From: Methanobrevibacter sp.
GTDB taxonomy: Archaea; Methanobacteriota; Methanobacteria; Methanobacteriales; Methanobacteriaceae
Length of the DNA stretch: 5,034 nucleotides
Assembly: GCA_030539985.1 (NCBI GenBank)
Contig: JAUNXD010000125.1
Location: forward strand, 1 to 5,034
Direction of reading: 5' to 3'
Under the pieces are notes generated by a model that saw only the letters and a program-made list of their open reading frames with translations, was not told where the DNA came from and searched no databases. The position numbers and the translations under genes are program-made. Below are positions 1 to 4,978 of this stretch, one piece after another. The first letter of the stretch is position 1. The number at the start of each line of letters is the position of its first letter.

Positions 1-656
1 TATTTTTACATCGACTACTAGTAAAAAAACCATCCCCGATAATCTTCTATACCTTAAGGCGAAACGTGAAATAATCATGGTTAAACATGAAAATCCAATG
101 AGATGGCAACTTATAAGACTTCCAAAAATATAATAAATAGCAGGATGATATCCGATAACATATTCTATGATTATATTTCCATTTTTATCTTCAGTTACTA
201 ATTTGCGACTGTTCTCATTTTTATAAACGTTAATTCTTAAAAACATGAAAAATGCAGGGTATAATGCTGCTAAACAAAATCCAATGGCAGAATAGATCCT
301 CCTTGATGTGAAGCAATTGGATAAATAATAAAAGCAAATGCAATACTTGCAGGAATGAAAAATAAAACTACTCCCTGATAAGATAGGCCTTTATATTCTT
401 CATAAAATAATCCATATTTTCCATCAAGATAATCACGATTATAAACGATAATTGCTGATAATAATGTAAGTATTGTAAAACCGATGATAATATTAATTAC
501 AAATGAGGTGGGTAAATCTACGATTAAGAAGGATATAACAAGTCCAATTAATTCTAAAAAAATAGATCCTGAAATCATATAAGATTTCAATTCATTTTTA
601 TCTAAAGTAGATCAATCCTTACTAATATTTTTAATTAATTCTTCAAGCAAGCACAT
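1..656 (-). pseudogene. Broken, edge-truncated gene for a multi-pass membrane protein (unrecognised family)
   Basis: I do not recognise the family. The clearest intact piece runs from about 611 down to a TAG at 270-272, with start options TTG 588-590 or ATG 576-578. It encodes three hydrophobic segments, with a polar loop (NRDYLDGKYGLFYEEYKG) between the second and third. Just before the TAG, the reading frame one base away becomes coding-like and stays open for about 95 codons to base 1. That stretch adds a fourth hydrophobic helix (IGFCLAALYPAFFMFL), a polar loop and a fifth helix (near bases 60-130). A single base missing around 276-310, for example in the TTTT run at 276-279, would join the two frames. 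Upstream, the first frame continues past an in-frame TGA (612-614) to ATG 654-656 with plausible N-terminal sequence (MCLLEELIKNISKD, then stop, then STLDKNELKSYM). That TGA could be a mutated Trp codon. The 5' boundary at 656 is an inference. The gene runs off the left edge. It may be a pseudogene or carry a sequencing error. Confidence 0.6.
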
Positions 657-755
657 CACATTTATTAATTGAATTTCGATAAAATATATTTATTTCAGCA
701 CATATAATCATTACTAAAAAAAAGGAAACGAAATTATAAAAGATTAATAAAACAA

Positions 756-775
756 AAGTAATCCATAAATCAATT
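756..775 (-). promoter_or_regulatory. Weak HxlR-operator-like sequence upstream of the decayed gene
   Basis: The plus-strand sequence AAGTAATCCATAAATCAATT matches the operator at 2027-2046 in 14 of 20 positions by eye. One half-site (AAGTAAT) is intact and the other (TCAATT) is lost. On the minus strand the intact half reads TTACTT, then TTGTT, then TTATTAATC, the same 5-bp half-site-to-TATA spacing as in the three better sites. In sequence this AT-rich the match could be chance. Confidence 0.2.
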
Positions 776-849
776 ATAATTGGAAACATAGCATACACCG
801 TACATTACCAACAAAATTTAATTAATTAGACAAATTATTTTGAAAAAAC

Positions 850-864
850 TACGAACAATTCGTA
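850..864. repeat. Short inverted repeat TACGAA-CAA-TTCGTA
   Basis: Perfect 6-bp arms flank a 3-bp centre. The odd centre and compact size suit a protein-binding site better than a transcript hairpin, but no adjacent gene clearly uses it: it lies about 130 bp past the flavin reductase stop and about 190 bp before the decayed gene. Function unknown. Confidence 0.4.
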
Positions 865-865
865 T

Positions 866-885
866 GAAACTTATAAAAAAGTTTC
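866..885. repeat. Inverted repeat GAAACTT-N6-AAGTTTC
   Basis: Perfect 7-bp arms with a 6-base AT loop, one base after the inverted repeat at 850-864. It could form a small hairpin in RNA from either strand, or be a binding site. No U-tract follows directly on either strand, so it is not a standard terminator. Confidence 0.4.
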
Positions 886-978
886 GACACTCTCATTTTG
901 CAACATAATAATTTTTAGATGCTATAATACTCTCATTAGACCAAATTTCATGAAACTATTTTAATTGCAGATATCTTT

Positions 979-988
979 AAAAAAAAAA
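979..988 (-). terminator. Poly-T terminator after the distal flavin reductase gene
   Basis: Ten consecutive A on the plus strand give a run of ten T in the minus-strand transcript, starting 6 bases after the TAA stop of the upstream gene (995-997). Archaeal RNA polymerase terminates on such T-tracts without needing a hairpin, and none is evident here. Confidence 0.6.
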
Positions 989-994
989 TGATGA

Positions 995-1990
995 TTAATC
1001 ACTATATTCTATCAAACAAACACTCTGTTTTTTCCAATAGCAGTTGTTACAAGTTTTACATTCAGATTTGCCATATCCATCAATTTTCCATTGAGTTAAA
1101 AAAGTAGGATCTTTTACAAAGGGTCTTTGCATTGAAATAAAGTCAATATCAGTATTATTTAACAATTCGATGATTTTATCCATATCTGACCTTCCCCCAC
1201 CTAAAACAACGGGGATGGAAACATTCTTTGCAACTTTATCCGCAAAGCTCACTAACATGTCTTGATTTGATTGACCTTTTCTAAAGTATTGTGGAGATAA
1301 GAATTTAGTAATCTGTAAGCTATCTGCACCGTTTTCAGCAAGAATTTTGCAAATTTCCAGAGAATCCTCTTCATCCTGATACAAATTAACCTTACAGTGA
1401 ACATGCAATCCTGTTGTTTTTTTAATCAATTTAATTATCTCCAAAACCATTCTCACACGATTGTAAGTATTTCCACCATAATTGTCACTGCGTGTATTTT
1501 CAAAAGGATTCATGACACGTGATAAATAAAAATTATTGCCTATGCATAATTCTATTCCATCAAATCCTGCAAACATTATCTTTTTTGCTGCAACAATATA
1601 ATCCGCCTGAATTGTCCTTATATCCTCCAAAGTCAAATCATTGACTTCCATCATCTGTTTCCCATTTACATTACAGTTGACAAAGCCTATTTGGGCAAGA
1701 ATTGGAGTATTATTTTCATGGGCTATGCTGGTAACCTCTTTAAAGTCCCGTATGAATGAAGGAGCATTAATATAATCAGTAAAATCACTGAATCTGTCAT
1801 GACTATATAATGAAATCAACTCGGAGACTATTACGCCAACATTATTTTTTGATAATTTTTCATATCTGTCAAATACATCCTGAGACAGATTTTTACTGGA
1901 ATCGTTTTGGGATTCCCACAACCCATTTCTTATTATACGACTGGAAACCTCAAGACTGCCGAATTTAGTGTTGTCAAATATACTTTTCAT
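995..1990 (-). CDS. Old Yellow Enzyme-family FMN/4Fe-4S oxidoreductase, short form (distal paralogue)
   Basis: 331 aa, predicted cytoplasmic flavin reductase of the OYE / 2,4-dienoyl-CoA reductase family; substrate unknown. The FMN TIM barrel is recognisable: FGSLEVSSRIIRNGLWES near the N-terminus, AQIG (99-102), FDGIEL (143-148), NPFENTRSDNYGG (161-173), GGG (264-266) and the phosphate-binding RPFVKDP (289-295). The C-terminus has CKTCNNC plus a later Cys (C311, C314, C317, C325), a CX2CX2CX7C pattern like the 4Fe-4S site of dienoyl-CoA reductase and trimethylamine dehydrogenase. The protein stops 6 residues later, so the FAD and NAD(P)H domains of the long (roughly 650-residue) members are absent. 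At the active site the usual His-x-x-His/Asn-x-Tyr reads C149-x-x-N152-x-F154. ATG at 1990 fits the TATA box 21-31 bp upstream with no Shine-Dalgarno, so the mRNA is probably leaderless. Roughly half identical by eye to the neighbour at 2098-3090. Confidence 0.88.
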   Translation of the reverse strand: MKSIFDNTKFGSLEVSSRIIRNGLWESQNDSSKNLSQDVFDRYEKLSKNNVGVIVSELISLYSHDRFSDFTDYINAPSFIRDFKEVTSIAHENNTPILAQIGFVNCNVNGKQMMEVNDLTLEDIRTIQADYIVAAKKIMFAGFDGIELCIGNNFYLSRVMNPFENTRSDNYGGNTYNRVRMVLEIIKLIKKTTGLHVHCKVNLYQDEEDSLEICKILAENGADSLQITKFLSPQYFRKGQSNQDMLVSFADKVAKNVSIPVVLGGGRSDMDKIIELLNNTDIDFISMQRPFVKDPTFLTQWKIDGYGKSECKTCNNCYWKKQSVCLIEYSD

Positions 1991-2010
1991 AGTTACATAT
2001 TAGATAAAAG

Positions 2011-2021
2011 GAATATAAAAA
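2011..2021 (-). promoter_or_regulatory. TATA box of the distal flavin reductase gene
   Basis: On the minus strand this reads TTTTTATATTC, 21-31 bp upstream of the ATG at 1990. That places transcription start at or within a few bases of the start codon. The preceding bases (TTCTCC) lack a purine-rich BRE, which suggests a promoter that needs help from an activator. Confidence 0.65.
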
Positions 2022-2026
2022 GGAGA

Positions 2027-2046
2027 AAGTAATTCACAAATTACCT
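2027..2046 (-). promoter_or_regulatory. Predicted HxlR operator, distal flavin reductase promoter
   Basis: Plus strand AAGTAATTCACAAATTACCT: a near-perfect inverted repeat with core arms GTAATT and AATTAC. It matches the site at 3127-3146 in 16 of 20 positions and ends 5 bp before the TATA box. Its near edge lies 37 bp upstream of the start codon, exactly as for the other paralogue. Assignment to the local HxlR protein is inferred from recurrence at the regulator's own promoter. Confidence 0.7.
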
Positions 2047-2097
2047 AAAATTAACTGATTCAATAATTAATCTCAACTTTTGCTTCCTTAAATTACC

Positions 2098-3090
2098 CTA
2101 ATAATGGTAACATGTGCTGGTCTTTGTCCTATAACAATTATTGCATTTCAAACATTTGGATTTACCTTCACCATTGATTTTCCAATTATTTAAAAAATCT
2201 TCCTTCGCAACAAAAGGCCTGTACATTGACATAAATTCAATATTAGTACTGTTCAGCAATTCATTCATATGAATCATATCATTAAATCCCCCACCAACAA
2301 TGACAGGAATGTCAACAGAATCTATTAGTTTAGAAGTATAATCTATTAGTTCATCTTCTCCAGATACTTTGTTGGTGAAATACAAAGGTGAAAGAGGTCG
2401 TGTTAACTGAAGACTGTCAACTCCAACTTTTTCAAGTAATTTACAAGCTTTAAAACTTTCAGTTGAATTAAATCCATTTTTCCTCTCATCAAACGTGTTG
2501 ATTTTGCAGGAAATATGTAAATCCAAGTTATCTTTCATTACTTTAACCAATTCCAAAACCAAACGTGACCTATTAAATAAATTTCCACCATAATTATCTT
2601 CCCTTTGATTATAATATGGATTGATGAATTTAGATAGGTAAAAATTATTACCTATTGACAATTGAATCCCGTCAAATCCTGCAAATTGCAACTGTTGAGC
2701 TGCAGAAATAATATCCGCCTGTATTTTACGAATATCTTCAACAGTTAAATCATTGACTGAAATATCCAAGTCAATTCCACGGTTGAATTTGATGAATTCA
2801 ACTTGCCCTAAAATTGCAACCCCATAACTATGGCAAATTTCAGCCAATTTTCTTGCCACAGTCATGAAATTCCGATTGCTCATTTTAAAGGAATGTTCAC
2901 TAAACTTATCATTAGGATATATTGAATACAACTCAGAAGTAATTAGACCAACCCCGCTTGAGGCTATTTTTTCATATCTATCATAAATTGCGTTTAAATC
3001 ATCTTGTTGGGATTCCCATAAACCTGTTCTGATGATTCTGCTGTTAAGTATTAAGTCACCGAATTTACATTTATCAAATATGGATTTCAT
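2098..3090 (-). CDS. Old Yellow Enzyme-family FMN/4Fe-4S oxidoreductase, short form (proximal paralogue)
   Basis: 330 aa, tandem paralogue of the gene at 995-1990 sharing MKSIFD, SRIIR-x-GLWESQ, DRYEK, VNDLT-x-EDIR, IQAD, AGFDGI, IGNNFYLS and DNYGGN. It is a predicted cytoplasmic FMN-barrel reductase with the same C-terminal CX2CX2CX7C motif (C313, C316, C319, C327), ending three residues after the last Cys. FMN-site features include GGG (266-268) and RPFV (291-294); the Arg that usually contacts the flavin N1 region appears as Lys (K196 in SCKIN). The active-site triad is S145-x-x-N148-x-F150, so the substrate-binding His and donor Tyr of classical OYEs are missing here too, and the first position differs between the copies (Ser versus Cys), hinting at different substrates. 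The gene lies 50 bp downstream of the hxlR stop and 107 bp before its paralogue, each with its own promoter. ATG at 3090 fits a leaderless start 21-31 bp from TATA. Specific substrate and electron donor cannot be read from sequence. Confidence 0.88.
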   Translation of the reverse strand: MKSIFDKCKFGDLILNSRIIRTGLWESQQDDLNAIYDRYEKIASSGVGLITSELYSIYPNDKFSEHSFKMSNRNFMTVARKLAEICHSYGVAILGQVEFIKFNRGIDLDISVNDLTVEDIRKIQADIISAAQQLQFAGFDGIQLSIGNNFYLSKFINPYYNQREDNYGGNLFNRSRLVLELVKVMKDNLDLHISCKINTFDERKNGFNSTESFKACKLLEKVGVDSLQLTRPLSPLYFTNKVSGEDELIDYTSKLIDSVDIPVIVGGGFNDMIHMNELLNSTNIEFMSMYRPFVAKEDFLNNWKINGEGKSKCLKCNNCYRTKTSTCYHY

Positions 3091-3110
3091 AAAAAGTAAT
3101 TAGTAAAAAA

Positions 3111-3121
3111 TAGTATAAAAA
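3111..3121 (-). promoter_or_regulatory. TATA box of the proximal flavin reductase gene
   Basis: Minus strand TTTTTATACTA, 21-31 bp upstream of the ATG at 3090, the same position as in the paralogue's promoter. The bases just before it (ATTTC) do not form a purine-rich BRE. No Shine-Dalgarno lies between it and the start, so the message is probably leaderless. Confidence 0.65.
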
Positions 3122-3126
3122 GAAAT

Positions 3127-3146
3127 AAGTAATTATAAACTTACCT
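3127..3146 (-). promoter_or_regulatory. Predicted HxlR operator, proximal flavin reductase promoter
   Basis: Plus strand AAGTAATTATAAACTTACCT, an inverted repeat 5 bp upstream of the TATA box. It is identical to the site at 3529-3548 in 17 of 20 positions and to 2027-2046 in 16 of 20. Its far half-site covers the stop codon and last Arg codon of hxlR, so regulator coding end and operator share bases. Confidence 0.7.
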
Positions 3147-3518
3147 GATATTGTAAATTTTGCGGTATTCACCCAAAAGTTCTTCAATTTCCACATCATC
3201 AGAATTGGAATAATTCAATTCATCAAAATAATACTCAGTGATTTCATATAGTATCCTATTAGCCCTAAGGCCTTTAGGAGTTAAAGCATATTCTGTCTTA
3301 TTATGGTGCTCATCAACAACTGTCTTGGTGATTAGTTCCTGTTCTTCCATATACTTCAGAGTCTGTGCCAACACATGATTACTGATTGTGGGATTTGCAT
3401 CCTTAAACTCGTTGAAATGTGTCATTCCCCTGAATATATTTGACATGATACAAAAAATCCATTTCCTGTTAAACAAATCTAAAGTATTTCCAATCGGGCA
3501 AATATCATTGCTAATCAT
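3141..3518 (-). CDS. HxlR-family winged-helix transcriptional regulator
   Basis: 125 aa from ATG 3516-3518. It has the HxlR pattern: an N-terminal conserved Cys-Pro (C7-P8), TLDLFNRKW (12-20), the FRGMTHFNEF turn (29-38), recognition helix around ISNHVLAQTLKYMEEQELI (45-63) and the wing ending YALTPKG (77-83). A dimerisation helix and an acidic tail (DDVEIEELLGEY, 107-118) follow. The family acts as dimers on inverted repeats; bacterial members such as YodB, CatR and HypR sense quinones, diamide or hypochlorite through the conserved N-terminal Cys, present here as C7 (a second Cys is C23). A TTG at 3528-3530 would add four residues, but it falls inside the predicted operator and upstream of a modest GGTAGAT ribosome site, so ATG 3518 is preferred. 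The gene is divergent from the thiol oxidoreductase gene and precedes the two flavin reductases, all carrying the same operator. Family assignment is firm; the signal sensed is inferred. Confidence 0.92.
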   Translation of the reverse strand: MISNDICPIGNTLDLFNRKWIFCIMSNIFRGMTHFNEFKDANPTISNHVLAQTLKYMEEQELITKTVVDEHHNKTEYALTPKGLRANRILYEITEYYFDELNYSNSDDVEIEELLGEYRKIYNIR

Positions 3519-3528
3519 ATTATCTACC

Positions 3529-3548
3529 AAGTAATTATACAGTTACTT
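3529..3548. promoter_or_regulatory. Predicted HxlR operator in the divergent hxlR / thiol oxidoreductase intergenic region
   Basis: AAGTAATTATACAGTTACTT has perfect 6-bp arms AAGTAA and TTACTT with an 8-bp centre, the most symmetric of the three sites. A further half-site overlaps it (TTACTTACTT, 3543-3552). For the plus-strand gene it lies 5 bp upstream of the TATA box. For hxlR it lies between TATA and start codon, where binding should block initiation. This suggests autorepression together with control of the divergent operon. Confidence 0.72.
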
Positions 3549-3562
3549 ACTTATTTATTAAT
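3549..3562 (-). promoter_or_regulatory. Likely TATA region of hxlR
   Basis: Minus strand ATTAATAAATAAGT provides the only TATA-like stretch at a sensible distance from ATG 3518. It would give a leader of roughly 8-15 bases. It is the complement of the TATA region of the divergent gene, so the two promoters share an AT-rich core. Confidence 0.4.
3554..3562 (+). promoter_or_regulatory. Likely TATA box of the thiol oxidoreductase-hydrolase operon
   Basis: TTTATTAAT lies 5 bp after the operator TTACTT half-site, matching the geometry of the two flavin reductase promoters. It is 33-41 bp upstream of ATG 3595, about 10 bp farther than in the leaderless genes, which leaves room for a short leader carrying the ribosome-binding site at 3585. 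A second AT-rich stretch (TTTTAAATATTT, 3569-3580) is too close to the start to be the TATA box of this mRNA. Confidence 0.5.
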
Positions 3563-3584
3563 TAAATCTTTTAAATATTTCTTT

Positions 3585-3588
3585 GAGG
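3585..3588 (+). promoter_or_regulatory. Ribosome-binding site of the FrnE-like gene
   Basis: GAGG (within TGAGGA) sits 6 bases before ATG 3595. It decides the start: the in-frame TTG at 3583-3585 overlaps this Shine-Dalgarno and would add four residues not expected in the family. Confidence 0.7.
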
Positions 3589-3594
3589 AATATT

Positions 3595-4284
3595 ATGAAA
3601 ATTACATACTGGAGCGACTTTGCCTGTCCATACTGTTACATTGGCAATAGCAGATTAAAAAGAGCAATCAATGATTTAAATTTGGATGTTGAATTTGATA
3701 TCCGTGCTTTTGAGCTTGATCAAAACGCACCAAAGGATGTCAAATCCACTACTGTTGAAAGGTTTGCCATCAAATATGGCCTATCAATTGAAGACGCTAG
3801 AAAGCAGGTTGCACAAATTTCAGGGCTTGGCCGTGATGAGGGCATTGATTTTAAATATGAATCAACACTTTACACTAACACCCGTGATGCCCACAGACTG
3901 ATGAAACTGGCACAGGACAAATATCCTGAAAATGTGGAAAAACTGGCCAGATTACTATTTGATGCTTATTTTGTTGAAAACCTTAAGCTGGCAGATAAGG
4001 AAGTGCTACTTAAAATCGCTTTAGATGCAGGTTTGGATGAAAATCAAATAAATGACGTGCTGAACAGTAATTTATACAACAGTCAGGTTGAAGAAGACGA
4101 GGATATTGCATTATCCGGAGGAATACATGGTGTTCCATTTTATTTATTTGACAATAAATACTCAATTCCAGGCGCATTATCATATGATGACTTTAAAAGT
4201 GTCCTGTCACAAATTGTTGCAGAAAAGGAAGTTGATGATGATAAGGACGCAGACAGTTGTGCTGATGGGGTCTGTAAAATATGA
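3595..4284 (+). CDS. FrnE-type DsbA-like thiol-disulfide oxidoreductase (cytoplasmic)
   Basis: 229 aa, thioredoxin fold with an inserted helical domain. The N-terminus is a bare beta strand running into the active site ITYWSDFACPYCYIG (3-17), redox pair C11-C14 (CPYC). There is no signal peptide, so it should act in the cytoplasm. FrnE-family marks are the FDIRAFELDQN strand (34-44), NTRDAHRL (95-102) and the cis-proline loop HGVPFY (P181). The C-terminus carries an acidic stretch (EVDDDKDAD) and a second pair C222-C227 (CADGVC, CX4C). The Deinococcus FrnE protein is known to use a CX4C motif together with its CXXC and to be tied to oxidative-stress tolerance, so this protein probably acts as a disulfide reductase or isomerase. 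The gene overlaps the next by ATGA and is divergent from the HxlR regulator, with the shared operator upstream. It could also be a 2-hydroxychromene-2-carboxylate isomerase relative, but the CXXC argues against that. Confidence 0.9.
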   Translation: MKITYWSDFACPYCYIGNSRLKRAINDLNLDVEFDIRAFELDQNAPKDVKSTTVERFAIKYGLSIEDARKQVAQISGLGRDEGIDFKYESTLYTNTRDAHRLMKLAQDKYPENVEKLARLLFDAYFVENLKLADKEVLLKIALDAGLDENQINDVLNSNLYNSQVEEDEDIALSGGIHGVPFYLFDNKYSIPGALSYDDFKSVLSQIVAEKEVDDDKDADSCADGVCKI

Positions 4285-4970
4285 AACTTAAATGGTTAGG
4301 TCATTCGGCATTTGAATTAACCTCAAATAGAGGATTAAATATTTTAATCGACCCATTCATTCAGGCAAATCCTGTATGCCCTCTAAAAATTAGCGATTTG
4401 CATCCTGACATTATCTGCATCACCCACGGCCATGCAGACCACTTCGGAGATGTCATTGAAATATCAAGAAACAATACAAATTTGATTGTTATAACAAATT
4501 ATGAAATTTCCATATATCTTCAAAGAAAAGGAGTAAATGCCATTGGAATTAACTATGGTGCATCCGTTAAATTTGAGGATGTTGAAATCAGAATGCTTGA
4601 AGCCAGACACAGCTCAACATTTGACTTTGAAATTGATACAAAATATGCAGGGAATCCTGGAAGCTTTTTATTGACTTTCGACAACAATTTGAAAGTTTTT
4701 CATGCTGGAGATACTGGACTTTTCTCTGATATGAAATTTGTAATTGGAGAAATTTACAAACCGGATATTGCAATATTACCTATTGGAAACATTTTTACAA
4801 TGGACATCAAAGAAGCATCAATTGCAGCTAGCTGGATTAAACCCAAATTTGTTATTCCAATGCACTACAATACATTTCCTTCAATTGCACAGAACCCTGA
4901 GGAATTTGAAAAATTGGTTCCAAACTCTAAAACATTAATTCCAAATGTCATGGAAAGCATTGAATTTTAA
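4281..4970 (+). CDS. UPF0173 family metal-dependent hydrolase (metallo-beta-lactamase fold)
   Basis: 229 aa, typical full length for the family. Metal-binding motifs appear in order: WLGHSAF (5-11), the signature THGHADHFGD (H49, H51, D53, H54), H110 in EARHSS, HAGDTGLF (D144) and PMHYNTFP (H195). This is the UlaG/UPF0173 arrangement for a dinuclear, probably Zn or Mn, site; the substrate of the family is undefined. It is predicted cytoplasmic, with no signal or membrane segment. Its ATG overlaps the TGA of the preceding thiol oxidoreductase gene (ATGA), so the two are almost certainly co-transcribed and translationally coupled; only a weak G-rich stretch (GGGG, about 10 bases upstream) could serve as its own ribosome site. 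Being in the HxlR-linked operon suggests it hydrolyses a compound or adduct arising in the same stress, which is inference only. The family is widespread in archaea and also occurs outside such contexts. Confidence 0.92.
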   Translation: MKLKWLGHSAFELTSNRGLNILIDPFIQANPVCPLKISDLHPDIICITHGHADHFGDVIEISRNNTNLIVITNYEISIYLQRKGVNAIGINYGASVKFEDVEIRMLEARHSSTFDFEIDTKYAGNPGSFLLTFDNNLKVFHAGDTGLFSDMKFVIGEIYKPDIAILPIGNIFTMDIKEASIAASWIKPKFVIPMHYNTFPSIAQNPEEFEKLVPNSKTLIPNVMESIEF

Positions 4971-4978
4971 AGAGTGTG

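Larger units (their letters stand above)
657..994. other. Gene-free AT-rich intergenic stretch
   Basis: I see no convincing coding sequence or structural RNA on either strand; the longest ATG-initiated frames I could follow are only 14-22 codons. It holds the A-run that is the poly-T terminator of the gene to its right, two adjacent short inverted repeats (850-864 and 866-885), a perfect 10-bp palindrome TTTCATGAAA (946-955) and a degraded copy of the HxlR-type operator (756-775). A TATA-like stretch on the minus strand (about 682-690) could have served the decayed membrane gene at 656, and another (about 741-749) sits beside the operator-like site. Confidence 0.6.

Noticed and set aside
270..300. 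Programmed ribosomal frameshift in the membrane gene
   Set aside because: I see no slippery heptamer in the zero frame near the junction, and an in-frame TGA upstream points to decay instead.
612..614. TGA read as selenocysteine
   Set aside because: No SECIS-like hairpin was evident, the probable host group is not known to me to use selenocysteine, and the gene has a second lesion.
889..937. Direct repeat ACTCTCATT at 889-897 and 929-937, exactly 40 bp apart
   Set aside because: There are only two 9-bp copies with no third unit, so it is not a CRISPR or iteron array; chance is likely in low-complexity sequence.
3094..3102. Extra AAGTAATTA half-site between TATA and start of the proximal flavin reductase gene
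   Set aside because: There is no matching second half, and the distal promoter has no equivalent; it was not strong enough to list as an operator.
3519..3530. TTG start extending HxlR by four residues
   Set aside because: The TTG falls on the predicted operator edge, and ATG 3518 gives the normal N-terminus with Cys7 in the family position.
3583..3594. TTG start extending the FrnE-like protein by four residues
   Set aside because: It overlaps the GAGG ribosome-binding site that serves ATG 3595.
3686..4291. Other-frame open frames inside the thiol oxidoreductase gene (3686-3901 and 4088-4291)
   Set aside because: They overlap a gene with clear family motifs, show no recognisable domain and have shadow-like composition.
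4588..4938. Other-frame open frames inside the hydrolase gene on both strands (4588-4773 and 4744-4938)
   Set aside because: They lie within a full-length UPF0173 gene and have no motif or plausible start signal.
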